A stretch of DNA of 64,000 bases from DATBJG01 sp963790545. Lineage in GTDB: Bacteria; Acidobacteriota; Vicinamibacteria; Vicinamibacterales; JAMQPK01. The stretch spans positions 186,001 to 250,000 of the forward strand of contig CAWBPA010000025.1 in assembly GCA_963790545.1 (NCBI GenBank), written 5' to 3'. Every line of letters starts with the position of its first letter. Within the stretch, counting starts at the first letter, position 1. Positions 17,841 through 28,215 of this stretch are shown here, in pieces. The notes under the pieces were generated by a model that did no database searches, was not told the origin of the DNA, and saw nothing but the letters and a program-made list of their open reading frames with translations. The position numbers were made by a program, and so were the translations under genes.

Positions 17841-17926
17841 AAGCCTCAAGGCTCAAGTCTCAAGGCTCAAGTGAAGGCTCAGAGATCAATCACACTTCAG
17901 ACTTGAGACTTCAGACTTGAGACTTG
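17841..17926. repeat. AAGTCTCAAGG inverted repeat
   Basis: AAGCCTCAAGGCTCAAGTC-type copies (17841-17871) are followed by their reverse complement type, CTTCAGACTTGAGACTTC (17894-17926), forming a hairpin-like array. The gap 17721-18361 otherwise shows no gene. Confidence 0.7.
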
Positions 17927-18195
17927 TTCCAGCATTGGGATGGATCGTCCCGCTCGCGGACGCGCTCCGTAGATTTCTGCTCGGGAAACGCGGTTTGCGC
18001 GGGTCAAAAAGGACGGCATGGAGGCTGCACAATCGGCGGCGACACGCCAATTTGATGTGTCGGGATTGCACCTTTGACCAGTCTATTTACGTATAGCTTT
18101 CTATAACCGAAGAGACGGCTGACAGCAGACGGTTAACCCAACGGTGCGGTTCGGCGTAGTTGTGGTATCGCGCTTACCACCGAGCCGTACGTAGC

Positions 18196-18214
18196 GCAGG
18201 CCTTTTAGGCCTGC
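18196..18214. repeat. GCAGGCCT-TTT-AGGCCTGC palindrome
   Basis: Perfect eight-base arms preceded by GTAGC, as in the other GTAG-headed palindromes. Confidence 0.7.
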
Positions 18215-18361
18215 TCGTTGAATCGGAGGTCCTAGCAGGCAAGGGGCGGGACGTCGGCGCGCGGCAACGCGCTGACGCCCCTGATCGCAACCCGCAGTTG
18301 TGGCTGCGGGCCGGACTCCCATCAGTATAGGCGAGGCCAGCCCGCGCAGAGGAGGCTGGCC

Positions 18362-18874
18362 GTGCGCCCGACTGAAGTACTGGTGTTGGTACTGGCGCTG
18401 TTGGGAAGTGAGGCGAGGGGGCTTCCGCCGATTGAATTGGTCCACGTTCGGCCGGCAGATGCCTCCCCAACTGCTGAAGGGTTTACCCGTCCGGGTTCGA
18501 ACAGGATTTTTCTCCTCACCTGCACACCCGTCTTTGAAGATGCAGTGGGATCGGGTCGATGGGATGCCGATGGCGGCCCGTTCATCAAGCTGGCGAGCAT
18601 CATCATGCACGAGGCGTGGCATGTGCGCCATGGATCCGACGAGCGTGGAGCGTACGAAGCGCAACTCTTCACCCTGTCACGGCTCGGCGCGGGACCCGGG
18701 TCAGCTCTTCATGCCAGCGTGTACAGGTCCATGCTGGCCGTGCTGAAAACACCGAAACCCTCAGCCCCTCAACCGTTTGCCGCGGACACAGATCACCGTG
18801 TGGCCGTCATGCTGCCGGTGCCGCCGCGGTTGAGCCGGCCCTCGGTGCCCGCCATGCAGCGATCCGCAAGGTAA
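18362..18874 (+). CDS. secreted protein with an HEAWH (HExxH) metal-binding motif
   Basis: A 170-residue protein from a GTG start with a short hydrophobic leader (RPTEVLVLVLALLGSEARG). The middle has RIFLLTCTPVFEDA and then IIMHEAWHVRHGSDERGAYE, an HExxH zinc-binding motif with a downstream Glu placed as in gluzincin/metzincin-like minimal peptidases. LASIIMHEAWHVRHG resembles the helix of small uncharacterised metalloproteins. The C-terminal 40 residues are Pro-rich and probably disordered. I infer a small periplasmic metallopeptidase-like protein; its substrate is unknown. Confidence 0.6.
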   Translation: MRPTEVLVLVLALLGSEARGLPPIELVHVRPADASPTAEGFTRPGSNRIFLLTCTPVFEDAVGSGRWDADGGPFIKLASIIMHEAWHVRHGSDERGAYEAQLFTLSRLGAGPGSALHASVYRSMLAVLKTPKPSAPQPFAADTDHRVAVMLPVPPRLSRPSVPAMQRSAR

Positions 18875-18909
18875 CAGGGCGCCAGAACGATCGGTTATAG
18901 AATTCCGCT

Positions 18910-19674
18910 ATGCAACCGACCATCTTTCCAGTCCTCCTCTACAAGGATGCGCGAACCGCCATCGATTGGCTCGTGCGCGCGTTCGGGTTCGACAAGCGAG
19001 CGGAGTTTGCCGATCCCGACGGCACGATCGTCCATGCAGAGGTCGGCTTCGGGGCCGGAGTCCTGTCCATCAGTTCGGTGACGCCGCCCGTTTCCGACAA
19101 TCCGTGGTCGAACGTGCGTCAGGGTATCTACATGATCGTGCCCGATCCTGACGCGCATCATGAGCAGGCTCGAAAGGCAGGTGCCGAGATTGTCAGGCCG
19201 CTGCAGGACATGCACTACGGATCGCGCGACTACACCGCGCGTGATCTCGACGGTCATTTGTGGGGTTTTGGCACGTACGCGATGGGAGGCCGCACGGGCG
19301 ACGTCACCTTCGTGCCCGAGCTTCGTTACAAGGATGCCTCGGCAGCCGTGGCGTGGTTGACGAGGGCGTTCGGCTTTCGTTCAACGTTCCAGGTTCCCGG
19401 ACCGGAGGGCTCGCTCGTCCACGGGGAGCTGCATTTCGGCGAAGGTGCGCTCTATGTGGGGCCCAAGGCCAAAGGCGATGAGTGGGCGAATGTCGAACAG
19501 TTCGTCAACGTCGTGATCGACGATCCCGATGAGCATCATGCACGAGCCAAAGCGGCGGGCGCGACCATCGTGATGGGACCAAAAGACACGCCGTTTGGTG
19601 CGCGCTTCTATGCGGCACGTGATCCCGAAGGGTTTTTGTGGTGGGTCAGCACGTACAAACCACAGGAACATTAA
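18910..19674 (+). CDS. VOC (glyoxalase-like) protein, two tandem domains
   Basis: A 254-residue protein with two homologous halves. PVLLYKDARTAIDWLVRAFG begins the first (residues 5-24), and PELRYKDASAAVAWLTRAFG begins the second (near 137). Each ends with an aromatic strand, ARDLDGHLWGFGTY and ARDPEGFLWWVSTY. This double VOC layout resembles the PhnB/YdhR-like 'glyoxalase superfamily' proteins, cytosolic metal-dependent enzymes or antibiotic-binding proteins. The specific function cannot be read from the sequence. Confidence 0.88.
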   Translation: MQPTIFPVLLYKDARTAIDWLVRAFGFDKRAEFADPDGTIVHAEVGFGAGVLSISSVTPPVSDNPWSNVRQGIYMIVPDPDAHHEQARKAGAEIVRPLQDMHYGSRDYTARDLDGHLWGFGTYAMGGRTGDVTFVPELRYKDASAAVAWLTRAFGFRSTFQVPGPEGSLVHGELHFGEGALYVGPKAKGDEWANVEQFVNVVIDDPDEHHARAKAAGATIVMGPKDTPFGARFYAARDPEGFLWWVSTYKPQEH

Positions 19675-19675
19675 C

Positions 19676-19755
19676 GATTTGTGATTTGCGATTCGTGAAT
19701 CGTTGGTGATTCGTGATTCGCGATCTCCGATTTATTGACGGTTGGTGATTGGCGA
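19676..19755. repeat. GTGATTCGTGATTCGCGAT tract
   Basis: Degenerate copies of GATTTGCGATTCGTGAATCG and TTGGTGATTCGTGATTCG fill the space between the VOC and GNAT genes and continue up to the GNAT start. Confidence 0.6.
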
Positions 19756-19756
19756 A

Positions 19757-20263
19757 ATGCCGCTTCCACGGTTGGAGACTGCCGACGACATCCCCGCCAT
19801 CCGCGCGGTGAATACGGAAGCGTTTGGTGGGCCGCTCGAAGCCGAGCTCGTCGATGTGCTTCGACGCGAGGGGCTGGTGATTGCCTCGCTCGTGGCCGAC
19901 GATCGTGGCGCAGTGATTGGTCACATTCTGTTCAGCCGGCTCTTCATCGAGACAGACACGAAGAAGATCCCCGCTGCCGGACTTGCGCCCATGGCCGTGA
20001 CTCCCGAACATCAGCGACGAGGCGTTGGCAGCATGCTCGTGCGCGCGGGGCTCGACCAGTGTCGCGCGCTCGGCGAGCAGATCGTGCTGGTCGTCGGCCA
20101 TCCTACCTACTACCCGCGCTTTGGTTTTGCGCACGCCTCGACCCGCGATCTCAGAAGCCCGTATGACTCTGAGGCCTTCATGGCACTCGAGCTGCATCCG
20201 GGGGCACTACAGGGCATCAGTGGGGAAGTGCGGTATCCACCTGCGTTCGCTGCGGTATCGTAG
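19757..20263 (+). CDS. GNAT N-acetyltransferase (YhbS-like)
   Basis: A 168-residue cytosolic acetyltransferase. The acetyl-CoA pyrophosphate loop is EHQRRGVGSMLVRAGLDQC (R-R-G-V-G). The preceding strand is IPAAGLAPMAV, and the C-terminal VVGHPTYYPRFGF is a hallmark of the YhbS/COG3153 group. The substrate is unknown. I use ATG 19757 (MPLPRLETADD); a TTG five codons earlier lies in repeat sequence. Confidence 0.88.
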   Translation: MPLPRLETADDIPAIRAVNTEAFGGPLEAELVDVLRREGLVIASLVADDRGAVIGHILFSRLFIETDTKKIPAAGLAPMAVTPEHQRRGVGSMLVRAGLDQCRALGEQIVLVVGHPTYYPRFGFAHASTRDLRSPYDSEAFMALELHPGALQGISGEVRYPPAFAAVS

Positions 20264-20379
20264 CCGGTTTTCAACTCCTCACAATCTGCAACCCAATCAC
20301 AAGCCACACATCGCGAAATCTGCCACATCATCACGCGTGCGCTGGTCCTATCCGTGCCGCGGTAGAATTGACGACGGCC

Positions 20380-20604
20380 ATGGCAAGGACCCTGCGCAAC
20401 GGCAATCTCGAACAAGCGATAGCTCTCCTCATCCAGAATCAGGCTGCGTTTGTCGGAGACAAGAGAGAGAACTACAAGCAGATGGCTGAGATTCGACGAG
20501 ACCTGGAGCAGATCAAGGCCATCCTCATCCGTCACGAGCACATCCTGTCGAACCTACCCGAAGCGATACGGGAAAAGATCGGATTCCAGGCCAAGCAGGA
20601 CTGA
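20380..20604 (+). CDS. small coiled-coil hypothetical protein
   Basis: A 74-residue, highly charged, helical protein: QAIALLIQNQAAFVGDKREN followed by RRDLEQIKAILIRHEHILSN. The heptad-like pattern suggests a short coiled coil. A weak GG-rich leader precedes ATG 20380. It lies about 110 bases before the antitoxin gene on the same strand. I do not recognise the family. Confidence 0.5.
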   Translation: MARTLRNGNLEQAIALLIQNQAAFVGDKRENYKQMAEIRRDLEQIKAILIRHEHILSNLPEAIREKIGFQAKQD

Positions 20605-20716
20605 ACTGTCTCGCGCGAAAGTCGGTCGGTTCCGCCGATGCCGCCGCATCGAGGAAGGGTCGACGTTGAAGCCTTCTCGGTTTGACGAGGTCATCAATAT
20701 AGTCAATAATATGGTC

Positions 20717-21085
20717 ATGTTAAAGGCCAACGTCTTCGAGGTGAAGGCGAAGCTGTCCGAGGACCTCGACCGGGCTGCTCGAGGTGAGCGGATCGTCATT
20801 TGTCGTCACAATAAGCCCGTGGCTGAGCTTCGGCCGTTCACGGCGGTGCGCACCGAGCCTCGCCCGATCGGTCCGCTCCCGGGCCGGCCTACGTTCGACG
20901 TGCCCGCGTCGTTCTTCGAGCCACTCTCTGACGATGAGTTGGACCAGTGGGAGGGCACGACGGCAACTGATCCACTTTCATCGGGCCCCGCTCTACGCCC
21001 AGGCCGCAACCCGTCCAGAGTGGCTGAAAGCACGGGGAACTACCGCCCGCCACGCCGGACGCGCACGACGCGACGCAAGAAGTGA
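20717..21085 (+). CDS. Phd/YefM-type antitoxin
   Basis: A 122-residue protein. The first 45 residues (MLKANVFEVKAKLSEDLDRA, ARGERIVICRHNKPVAEL) are the DNA-binding Phd/YefM fold, in which antitoxins dimerise and repress their own operon. A variable toxin-neutralising tail follows, ending in a strongly basic Arg/Lys stretch. The stop overlaps the GTG start of the downstream PIN toxin by four bases (GTGA), the standard coupling of such pairs. An ATG two codons earlier is also possible. Confidence 0.85.
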   Translation: MLKANVFEVKAKLSEDLDRAARGERIVICRHNKPVAELRPFTAVRTEPRPIGPLPGRPTFDVPASFFEPLSDDELDQWEGTTATDPLSSGPALRPGRNPSRVAESTGNYRPPRRTRTTRRKK

Positions 21086-21465
21086 GGCTGCTTCTCGATA
21101 CATGTGCGTTTCTGTGGCTGGCCGGCGGGAATGCATTGTCTGCGGCTGCGGCGGCCGCTGTGCGCGATCCCTCCAACGAGGTCTTCCTCAGCGCGGTTTC
21201 CGTCTGGGAAATCGCATTCAAGTACCGGGCAGGACGTCTGCCCCTGCCCGAGTCACCTGCACGACTGATTCCAATTGAGCGTGAGCTGCGGGGCGTCCTC
21301 GAGCTGGCCTTCGACGAGGAGTCGGCGCTGCAGGTGCTCCGTCTGCCCGCGCTTCACCGGGATCCGTTCGATCGCATGCTCATTTCCCAAGCCATCGCAG
21401 GCGGTCTTGCGATCGTCACGCCGGACCCGCTGATCACACAGTACCCGATTCGCGTGATCTGGTAA
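21082..21465 (+). CDS. PIN-domain toxin (VapC family)
   Basis: A 127-residue PIN-fold ribonuclease. Acidic catalytic positions are visible: LLDTCAFLW (first Asp), VSVWEIAFKY (Glu), HRDPFDRMLISQA (Asp-Asp) and ATIVTPDP-like AIVTPDP (last Asp). The C-terminal QYPIRVIW matches the group of PIN toxins paired with Phd-type antitoxins. Known family activity is cleavage of tRNA or rRNA when released from antitoxin. The GTG start overlaps the antitoxin stop. A 9-base tandem repeat follows directly. Confidence 0.88.
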   Translation: MRLLLDTCAFLWLAGGNALSAAAAAAVRDPSNEVFLSAVSVWEIAFKYRAGRLPLPESPARLIPIERELRGVLELAFDEESALQVLRLPALHRDPFDRMLISQAIAGGLAIVTPDPLITQYPIRVIW

Positions 21466-21471
21466 TCAACC

Positions 21472-21534
21472 CCGAACGATCCGAACGATCCGAACGATCC
21501 GAACGGTCCGAACGATCCGAACGATTCGAACGAT
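21472..21534. repeat. seven tandem copies of the 9-mer CCGAACGAT
   Basis: Seven contiguous 9-base units; five are exact, one reads CCGAACGGT and the last TCGAACGAT. The array begins seven bases after the PIN toxin stop. A 9-base period keeps frame in a coding sequence, but here it lies between genes. Unequal slippage could change the copy number. Confidence 0.9.
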
Positions 21535-21561
21535 GATTTGAGATTGAGGTATAGTCCCGGC

Positions 21562-22506
21562 ATGCGTGCCCGGATTCTCGTTGCCGTGTTCCTCTTGCAG
21601 GGCGCTTGGCTCGCGTACACACAAACTCCCAACGCCAAACCCCCCGGCGTGCTCAGAACCGAAAAAGTCAAAGGCGACCTGTACATGATCTCAGGCGAAG
21701 GGGGCAACGTGGCCCTCTATGCCACCGGCGAAGGAGTGGTGCTCGTCGATGACATGTTCGACCGCAACCACGCCGACATCCTGGCGCAGGTCAAAACGAT
21801 CACCGACCAGCCGCTGAGATACGTCATCAACACCCATCAGCACGACGATCATGCCGGCGGCGACTTCAAGATGCTTCCCATTGCCGAGGTCATTGCCCAT
21901 CGAAATGTGAGGGCGAATCTCAAGGACCTGAAGCAACCCTATTACGAGGACACGCCGGGGACGCCCATCGGGCTGCCGCGGGTCACCTTCTCTGACGAGC
22001 TGGCGGTGCATGTCGGCGGTCGCGAGGTGCGGGCGCACTATTTCGGTCGAGGCCACACCAACGGTGACGCCGTCGTCTATTTTCCCGAACTCAAGGTCGT
22101 TCATACCGGCGACCTTTTCCTCGTGTTGCGGAGCGCTGGCCGTGCGGGGAGTCCCCCGCGCACGAGGCCACCGGGTGTTCCCATCTACATCGACTACGTG
22201 CAAGGGGGCAGCTTCCTCGAATGGACGAAGGTCCTCGATGAAACGCTCAAGCTGGATTTCGATACGGTGATCCCGGGCCATGGCCCCGTATCCACCAGAG
22301 CGGACGTCGTCAAGTTTCGAGCGGATCTGGAGACGATGAGAAATCGGCTTGCGGGATTGATCAAGCAGGGCAGCAGCAGGGCTGAGATTGTGAAGACGCT
22401 GGAGGACGACTACGGTTGGAGGTCGACCGGATGTCCACCGAGCCCACCAACCGCAGGATGTTTGCAGTACCAGCAGGTCGATGCGTTGATTGGCGAACTC
22501 AGATGA
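21562..22506 (+). CDS. secreted metallo-beta-lactamase-fold hydrolase
   Basis: A 314-residue protein with a signal peptide (MRARILVAVFLLQGAWLAYT). The core MBL motif HQHDDHAGG (HxHxDH) is intact. Other metal ligands fit too: the His of YFGRGHTNGDAV, the Asp of VVHTGDLF and the terminal His of VIPGHGPVS. The family includes lactonases, beta-lactamase-like and quinoprotein-relay-associated hydrolases in the periplasm. The substrate is unknown. I start at ATG 21562; an in-frame TTG eight codons earlier overlaps repeat-adjacent DNA. Confidence 0.88.
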   Translation: MRARILVAVFLLQGAWLAYTQTPNAKPPGVLRTEKVKGDLYMISGEGGNVALYATGEGVVLVDDMFDRNHADILAQVKTITDQPLRYVINTHQHDDHAGGDFKMLPIAEVIAHRNVRANLKDLKQPYYEDTPGTPIGLPRVTFSDELAVHVGGREVRAHYFGRGHTNGDAVVYFPELKVVHTGDLFLVLRSAGRAGSPPRTRPPGVPIYIDYVQGGSFLEWTKVLDETLKLDFDTVIPGHGPVSTRADVVKFRADLETMRNRLAGLIKQGSSRAEIVKTLEDDYGWRSTGCPPSPPTAGCLQYQQVDALIGELR

Positions 22507-22516
22507 AAACTACTCT

Positions 22517-23794
22517 TTACTGACCCGCTTGATAGATCACCACCCCGTCTCGAATCGTGTACCGAACCGCGCCCAATCCGCGAACGTCCTTGGATGGATC
22601 TCGGTTCAAGACGACGAGATCGGCTGTAAGACCTGGGGCGATCCGTCCGAGCTGCTTTGACGCTCCGAAACGCTCGGCGGGAGCTGTTGTCAACGAAGCG
22701 AGAATCTGACGGAACGTCATCCCCGCCTCCGCCATCAACGCATACTCGTCGCTCGGATCGTAGTCGTTCATATAGCCGACATCGGTTCCGAACAGAACGC
22801 TGCCGCCTGACCCAACCCAGGCCCGCAATTGTCCGATGCCCGTTCCGGCAAATTGCTCCCGAGTCGATGGCCGATCGTGACGCAGCTCATACTTCCATAG
22901 TTTGAGAGTGGGTATGAGCGCGACCCCGCGTTGCTTCATTGCCGACAGGATTGTCTCGTCCCAGGCGCCCGACTCCGGCGTCGTATGTACCAGGATATCG
23001 GCGCCACCTCGAAGTGCGGCCAATAGTCCCATGCGGTTGGTCGGGTGAGCGAAGACTGGTTTACCTCTGCGATGGGCTTCTTCGGACGCGGCACGCATCG
23101 CTTCTTCCGGCAGCGCTACGAACGGCGGGTACCACGTTGCTGCGTACAACTTGATTCCGTCCACCCCGGCATCGAGAAGCTTCTTCGCGGCGCCAAGCGC
23201 GTCCGCAACATCCGCGATCTCCGGAGTCTGAAGTCTCATCAACCCGATGACGTCCAGCGTCTCAGGTTTGATTGCACCGCCTTTTGGAAACAGAATCTCT
23301 CCGGTCGAGCGAATCCGAGGACCAGGTATACCCCCCGACTCGATCCGGTCGCGGAGCCGCCGCGTGTTCTCCCAACTCGATCCCGTATCGAACGCACTCG
23401 TGACCCCGTAGCGCGTGAGCATGACCTGAAGCTGTCCGCTGAGCTCGGCTGATGGAATATCTGCGGCGCCGGCCCACTGTCGCTCCATGAAGTGAACGTG
23501 GCTGTTCCAAAAGCCCGCGGTGATGGTCAGCCCTGAACAATCGAGAATCCGAAGACCTTTCGGAATTTGAAGAGACGCGCGTCGCCCCACTGCGTCGATC
23601 TTGCCATCCTGAATGAGCACCACACCATCAGGAATGGGATCTTCCGTGGGACTGAGATAAATGGTGCCCCCAACGAGGGCCAGTTGCCGTGCTGCCGTTT
23701 GGCGCGGTTGACCGAATCCGGAACTGCCAAAACAGATCAGAACAACAGCACACACAAGCGCGACGACATGAACCGCTGGTCTCGCTGGCACCAT
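22517..23794 (-). CDS. secreted amidohydrolase
   Basis: A 425-residue protein starting at ATG 23794 with a signal peptide (VHVVALVCAVVLICFG). The amidohydrolase barrel is indicated by GLTITAGFWNSHVHFME (metal-binding HxH), KPVFAHPTNR (third His), ILVHTTPE (fourth His) and VLFGTDVGYMND (catalytic Asp). LGRIAPGLTADLVVLNRDP is the C-terminal return to the composite beta sandwich. Members hydrolyse amide or cyclic-amide bonds, often of small peptides or xenobiotics. An uninterrupted frame continues upstream into the C-terminal region of the neighbouring secA-like gene, but that is accidental. Confidence 0.87.
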   Translation of the reverse strand: MVPARPAVHVVALVCAVVLICFGSSGFGQPRQTAARQLALVGGTIYLSPTEDPIPDGVVLIQDGKIDAVGRRASLQIPKGLRILDCSGLTITAGFWNSHVHFMERQWAGAADIPSAELSGQLQVMLTRYGVTSAFDTGSSWENTRRLRDRIESGGIPGPRIRSTGEILFPKGGAIKPETLDVIGLMRLQTPEIADVADALGAAKKLLDAGVDGIKLYAATWYPPFVALPEEAMRAASEEAHRRGKPVFAHPTNRMGLLAALRGGADILVHTTPESGAWDETILSAMKQRGVALIPTLKLWKYELRHDRPSTREQFAGTGIGQLRAWVGSGGSVLFGTDVGYMNDYDPSDEYALMAEAGMTFRQILASLTTAPAERFGASKQLGRIAPGLTADLVVLNRDPSKDVRGLGAVRYTIRDGVVIYQAGQ

Positions 23795-23847
23795 ATGGTC
23801 CGATACGTCAGGGCCGACATTTTGTTCCTTCAAACCCAAGCCTGCCC

Positions 23848-26312
<2,465 letters not shown>

Positions 26313-26346
26313 GATTGCTCCCATTCCCGTCGCGTTGGCACTTGCC

Positions 26347-26480
26347 ACCACGAAGGACGCAAGAAATACCAGCTCAACCACAGAGGACACGAAGAAATAC
26401 CGATCAACCACGAAGGACACGAAGAACACGAAGCGTTGATGTACCGCCCTTCGTGGCCTTCGGGTGTCTTGTGGTTAATG
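26347..26480. repeat. ACCACGAAGGACACGAAG repeat with inverted partner
   Basis: ACCACGAAGGACGCAAG, CCACAGAGGACACGAAG and ACCACGAAGGACACGAAG are followed about 40 bases later by CTTCGTGGCC and GTGTCTTGTGGTT in inverted orientation. It lies in the leader of the secA-like gene. Related to the 96-base repeats at 34375 and 34754. Confidence 0.7.
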
Positions 26481-26732
26481 GGTTTTCTTCAGGCGTGACG
26501 TGGTGGTCGGTGGCGCGCGGGATGGGACGAGCGAGAGGAGCGAGACGGGCTGTTCGTTACTGCAGAGTGCAATGCGACGAATCGAGACGATTGCAACGGA
26601 TGGGACAACGAGCCAGAGCGGCGTGAGGATTGCGACAAGGTCGATCGACACCGCCGGCAGCAGAGCCGCCACCGCTATAACCGCGATGCACAGAACAACG
26701 ATCGACTTCCGGGCACGAGACATTGGTTTCAT
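26475..26732 (-). CDS. small two-helix membrane protein
   Basis: About 85 residues. Two adjacent hydrophobic helices (SIVVLCIAVIAVAALLPAVS and LVAILTPLWLVVPSVAIVSI) are separated by a very short turn. A polar tail follows that includes a lone Cys and basic residues. Two ATGs (26732 and 26723) are possible; the first abuts a palindrome. I do not recognise a family. Confidence 0.5.
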   Translation of the reverse strand: MKPMSRARKSIVVLCIAVIAVAALLPAVSIDLVAILTPLWLVVPSVAIVSIRRIALCSNEQPVSLLSLVPSRAPPTTTSRLKKTH

Positions 26733-26738
26733 ACGTAG

Positions 26739-26760
26739 GGCGGGCCTTTCAAGGCCCGCC
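26739..26760. repeat. GGCGGGCCTT-TC-AAGGCCCGCC palindrome
   Basis: Perfect ten-base arms headed by CGTAG. It lies between the small membrane gene's start and the end of the cytochrome-like gene. Confidence 0.75.
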
Positions 26761-26806
26761 ACACGCGAACCCTGAGGTCCGCGCTACACGATCCTTGAAT
26801 TCCAGT

Positions 26807-28085
26807 CTACCGTATCCCTGCTCGAAAGTACTCCGGCAGGTCCGTTTTTGTGTCTCGCAGAATCTCCACGATGGCCTGCCGATCGGTCTGCGAGAGTCTG
26901 CCATAAACCTTGTCGGTCGCCTTCCCCGACAGAATCTCCCACATCCGCTGATAGACCGCGTCCTTGGCCGAGCCTGGCAGCGCGTCGAATGCGGCTGAGT
27001 AGATCATGTAGCTGCAGGGATACCGAAACAGGCGCCGATCGAGGTCGAAATCACGCAGCGATCGACCTTTCTGGTCGCGTGGACCCGCGGCGGCGAACGT
27101 CTCCGCAAAGCCTGCGGCACCGCGAACCGGTGTGGGCAATTGCGCTTCGTCGATGAACAGAAGGTAATCCACGAGCTGATGGGCGATGTCGGTCACGCGC
27201 GCCTGACGGCTGCGATTCTGATCCGAGGCAATCCGCGACTCCCACCCGAGGCGGGTCAAGAGATTGATCATGTGCGCCTGATGGTTCAGGACCATCAGCG
27301 CGACGATGTCGCTGTGCGGAGCAGGGTAGGTCTTCACGTCGAACTTGCTGGAAAGGGACGTCAACGTTGGGGCAGCAGGCAGCCTCGTGTACGAACGCGC
27401 GACGTGATGCACGGGCACGTTCCCGAGGTGCACCTTCGGTGTCCGCGCGCCAGTCACGTACCAACCGCCAAAGCGATCGTCGTAGGGCGTTCGATGATCG
27501 ACCGCCCAGCCCTGCGCGTACTCGTTGGGGTTGTCGGACAGAGGCAGCATGCTCATGGCCACGAGGCCAGGCACGCCTCCTGTAAACGGCGTGAGGTGAC
27601 AGAGCAGACAGCGCTCGTTACGCGCGAACTGCGGTCTCGGCACCGATGTCTGTTCGATCGTGTAAAAGACGACGCCCTGTCGCGGATCGTGGGCGGCAAG
27701 CTCGAGGGTCTTTCGCCCGGGAACCCAACCCACGGCAACGGCGTCGTTGAAGTACAACGCGCGAGGATTGGACGGACTGATGTCTTCGGGTTCGAAGCTC
27801 GTCTCGGAGAAGACGAGCGCTTGGGACTCCGCCGGGATGTCGAGCGCTATTCAGCAGGGAATCGAGATAGCCGCGGGGGCCTTCGAACGTGAGCTTCGAG
27901 CGGCCTGCTTGAAGCGCCCGGTTCAACGTCGCAATCGCGTCGGTGGTTTCCCGCTTCGAATACTCAATGGCGGGGTGATCGCGCGACTCTTTGAAGGCAT
28001 CGGAAAACTGCCCAAGGACGCCCGTTCCACCTGCGGTGGCAAGACACGCGCATGCGGCCCACGTCAGCGGTGTTCGGCGACTCAT
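26807..28085 (-). pseudogene. secreted c-type-cytochrome-like protein, one frame break
   Basis: The N-terminal frame from ATG 28085 has a signal peptide (LTWAACACLATAGGTG) and … LTFEGPRGYLDSLLN. Near 27848 it must shift to continue as LDIPAESQALVFSETSFEPE and on through ALYFNDAVAVGWVPG to the stop at 26807. The mature part holds one haem-binding motif, CLLCH (ARNERCLLCHLTPFTGG), and conserved-looking blocks GWAVDHRTPYDDRFGGWYVTG, HHVARSYTRLP and FRYPCSYMIYSAAFDALP. The product would be about 425 residues. The codons on both sides of the break look selected. I know this type only as uncharacterised acidobacterial/bacteroidetal 'cytochrome-like' secreted proteins; the electron partner is unknown. 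Confidence 0.7.
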
Positions 28086-28215
28086 CCCCATCCCGTAATG
28101 ATCCAATAAATCCGCGTCAATCTGCGTCCCGTGAAGATTAAGAATCCGCGTAGATTCGCGTCCCCTGATCCTCGAGCGATCCGCGCCTCACACGAGTATA
28201 GAATAGCGGCCGAAC

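Noticed and set aside
21472..21534. 9-base tandem array as a CRISPR
   Set aside because: The units are contiguous with no spacers and are far too short; no cas gene is in the window.
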